Of a stretch of DNA of 64,000 nucleotides, positions 62,419 to 64,000 are shown piece after piece. The notes beneath the pieces are model-generated. The model made no database searches. It worked only from the letters and a program-made list of their open reading frames with translations, and was not told the DNA's origin. The position numbers were made by a program, and so were the translations under genes. The DNA comes from an uncultured Bacteroidia bacterium (GTDB lineage Bacteria > Bacteroidota > Bacteroidia > Bacteroidales > UBA932), in assembly GCA_902778105.1 (NCBI GenBank), contig CACYWN010000002.1, forward strand, positions 1 through 64,000, read 5' to 3'. Every line of letters begins with the position of its first letter. Within the stretch, counting starts at the first letter, position 1.

Positions 62419-64000
62419 TCAGAGAACGGTCCATCCCTTGTCGGTGGCCGACTGGAGTTCCCCGTCCGTGAGTTTTCCCTTGTTCTCCGAACCCAGGGTC
62501 ACGGTGCGGGGAACTTCCGTCTGTGCCAGGCCGTCCAGGATGTTGAGAAGGGATTCGCGGGAGAGGGCGGTACAGTCAGACACGTCGAAGGAGATGCCGA
62601 TTCCCCGGAAGCCGCCGAAATCCGTGAGCCGCTGCTGACCGTTAAGTACGTTCGTTGCCGCGGTGAGGGACGACGCTTCGATGGCCGGCAAGTTGCGCAG
62701 CGCACCCCTTCCGTAGTAGCATTCAAAACATTCGGTGAGCGAGGTGGCCCCGCTGAAATCGATGGAGGGAAGGCTTGTCAGGGCGTAGCAGTTCCGGAAA
62801 AAGGCATACCAGCTGGTCGCTTGGGGGAAGGAGATGTCCCTGACGAGGGACAGTTTCTGGCAACCGTCGAAAATCTGGCTTACCGACGTGGCGTTGGGTG
62901 CGTTCAGGGCAGGGGATTCCACCAGTGCGGAACAGCCGAGGAAGATCGAGGAACCGGATATCATCGAACTGACATCCAGCGAGGCTACCCGCCGGAGGGA
63001 CGTACAGCCGCTGAACATGTTCTCGAAGTTGGTGCAGGAGGAGGTGGTGATGTCCGTCCCGATCTCCTGCAGGGCCGTGCATCCTTCGAACATATGATAG
63101 CAGGACTTCATCGAACTCCAGTTCCAGTCGGGAACGGAAGCCAGGCGCGTGCATCCGGCAAACATATAATGATGGGAGGATGCTTTTACAAAGTTGAAAG
63201 CGGGTATTTCCACCAGGGAAGTACAGCTATGGAACATCCGGTCGAAGTCGGTTCCGGAGGATGTGTCGAAGCCGTCCACCCGGACTAGCCGCGAGCAGCC
63301 GGAGAACATCTCGGAGAAGTTGCTGACTTTCTCCGTCCGGTAGGGCCACGTCTCCGTCAGGGATGTGCAGGAGAAGAACATCGCATGCATGTTCGTAGCG
63401 GACGATGTGTCCAGTTCCGGGCAGGCGGTCAGTGCCTTGCAGCCTGAGAACGTCGCATAAAAAGTCGTTCCCCGCCGGGTGTCCAGCAGCGGAAGCCCTT
63501 CCAGGAGGACGCAGTTCTGGAACATCTCCCGGAACACAGTCCCTGCCGCCGTGTTAAGGAGCGGAATGCCCCGGAGGCTGGAACAGCCGGAGAACATGGC
63601 GGTGAAGTTCGTCCCCCTGCCTGTGTCTATGGGGTATACTTCCTGCAGGGAGGTACAGTTGCTGAAGGCGGCGTTGAAGTCGGTTCCGGCCGAGGTGACG
63701 AGGGCCGGGATTTCCCGGAGTGACGTGCATCCTTTGCAGAAGGAAGAAAAATCCTTTCCCTTGGGCATTTCATAGGCTTGTAGTTCCTGTAGGGAGGAGC
63801 AGCCGTTGAACATGGAGGAGAAGTCCGTGCCCTTGGCCAGGATGAGATCCGGGGCTGTGGTCAGGCTGGCACATCCGTTGAACATCGATGTGAACGCAGT
63901 CCCTGACCCCGTGTCCATCCGTGGGACGGAACGGAGTTTCCGGCATCCGAAGAACATCGAGGAAAAATCGGTGCAGGGTTTGGTGTCGAGTTCATCCGGA
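62419..64000 (-). CDS. BspA-like leucine-rich/DUF285-type repeat surface protein, 5' end cut by window
   Basis: The minus-strand frame is open to the right edge; about 527 residues of the C-terminus are visible. It consists of some 17 repeats of about 24 residues with the pattern F-x-x-M-F-x-G-C-x-S-L-x-x-x-P. The N-terminal copies are almost regular and the last three are degenerate. It ends in a short cap (TDKGWTVL). The pattern fits BspA-like/DUF285 proteins, which in gut and oral bacteria mediate binding to host proteins or surfaces. The signal and attachment region lie outside the window. Confidence 0.85.
   Translation of the reverse strand, partial: PDELDTKPCTDFSSMFFGCRKLRSVPRMDTGSGTAFTSMFNGCASLTTAPDLILAKGTDFSSMFNGCSSLQELQAYEMPKGKDFSSFCKGCTSLREIPALVTSAGTDFNAAFSNCTSLQEVYPIDTGRGTNFTAMFSGCSSLRGIPLLNTAAGTVFREMFQNCVLLEGLPLLDTRRGTTFYATFSGCKALTACPELDTSSATNMHAMFFSCTSLTETWPYRTEKVSNFSEMFSGCSRLVRVDGFDTSSGTDFDRMFHSCTSLVEIPAFNFVKASSHHYMFAGCTRLASVPDWNWSSMKSCYHMFEGCTALQEIGTDITTSSCTNFENMFSGCTSLRRVASLDVSSMISGSSIFLGCSALVESPALNAPNATSVSQIFDGCQKLSLVRDISFPQATSWYAFFRNCYALTSLPSIDFSGATSLTECFECYYGRGALRNLPAIEASSLTAATNVLNGQQRLTDFGGFRGIGISFDVSDCTALSRESLLNILDGLAQTEVPRTVTLGSENKGKLTDGELQSATDKGWTVL

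Overview
The window looks like a chromosomal segment of a GC-rich member of the Bacteroidales, probably a gut commensal. The evidence is promoters of the Bacteroidetes form (TTTG, about 20 nt, then TAnnTTTG) in front of many genes, a Bacteroides-type serine palmitoyltransferase, a long SecA with a SEC-C tail, a fucose permease, GH3/GH2/GH43 glycosidases, and BACON, fimbrillin-like, GLUG, Omp28 and BspA-like surface lipoproteins. The genus cannot be fixed from sequence alone.

Layout. 1-5.8 kb: a cysteine desulfidase-like gene (cut by the left edge) diverges from a tight operon of a GH3 glycosidase, an anomeric sugar kinase and a GDP-mannose pyrophosphorylase. 5.9-8.4 kb: two tRNA-Lys genes, a small protein with a calcium-loop motif, a GxDLY/SGNH esterase and an orphan HsdR N-terminal domain. 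8.4-16.8 kb: CCA-adding enzyme, Xer recombinase, hibernation factor, a second GH3, holA and a NatAB-like exporter. 16.9-22.4 kb: a two-gene 5'-nucleotidase, yicC, spt and glnS. 22.4-28.1 kb: a glycoconjugate cluster with a DUF616 transferase, a flippase fused to an ATP-grasp domain, and two family 2 glycosyltransferases, the second of which carries an in-frame palindromic insertion. 28.1-33.9 kb: fucP, secA, a bactofilin and fRMsr.

33.9-38.1 kb: tRNA-Val and tmRNA (ssrA). An AT-richer islet of about 3.7 kb is bounded by a perfect 24-bp repeat of the ssrA 3' end. It holds an AlbA_2/ATPase/winged-helix regulator, a secreted protein and two small genes, and no recombinase. 38.2-49 kb is mostly housekeeping: an NlpC/P60 lipoprotein, an OmpA-like lipoprotein, ssb, an MFS nucleoside transporter, tgt, an LptF/G permease, dut, murF, a PAP2 phosphatase and obg.

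49-64 kb is a surface and secretion region. Three consecutive large lipoprotein genes share modules: Big_2, BACON and a CGWC-bearing Omp28 domain; then a fimbrillin-like domain, GLUG, BACON and Omp28; then a fimbrillin-like domain, BspA leucine-rich repeats and an M64 metallopeptidase. A GH2-GH43 fusion enzyme follows, and then a BspA-like repeat protein cut by the right edge.

The strongest candidates for something new are the ssrA islet, the in-frame 27-bp inverted-repeat element inside a glycosyltransferase gene, the flippase/ATP-grasp fusion, the module-sharing redox/protease lipoprotein operon, and a recurrent geometry in which the -7 box lies 6-7 nt before the ATG, implying leaderless mRNAs.
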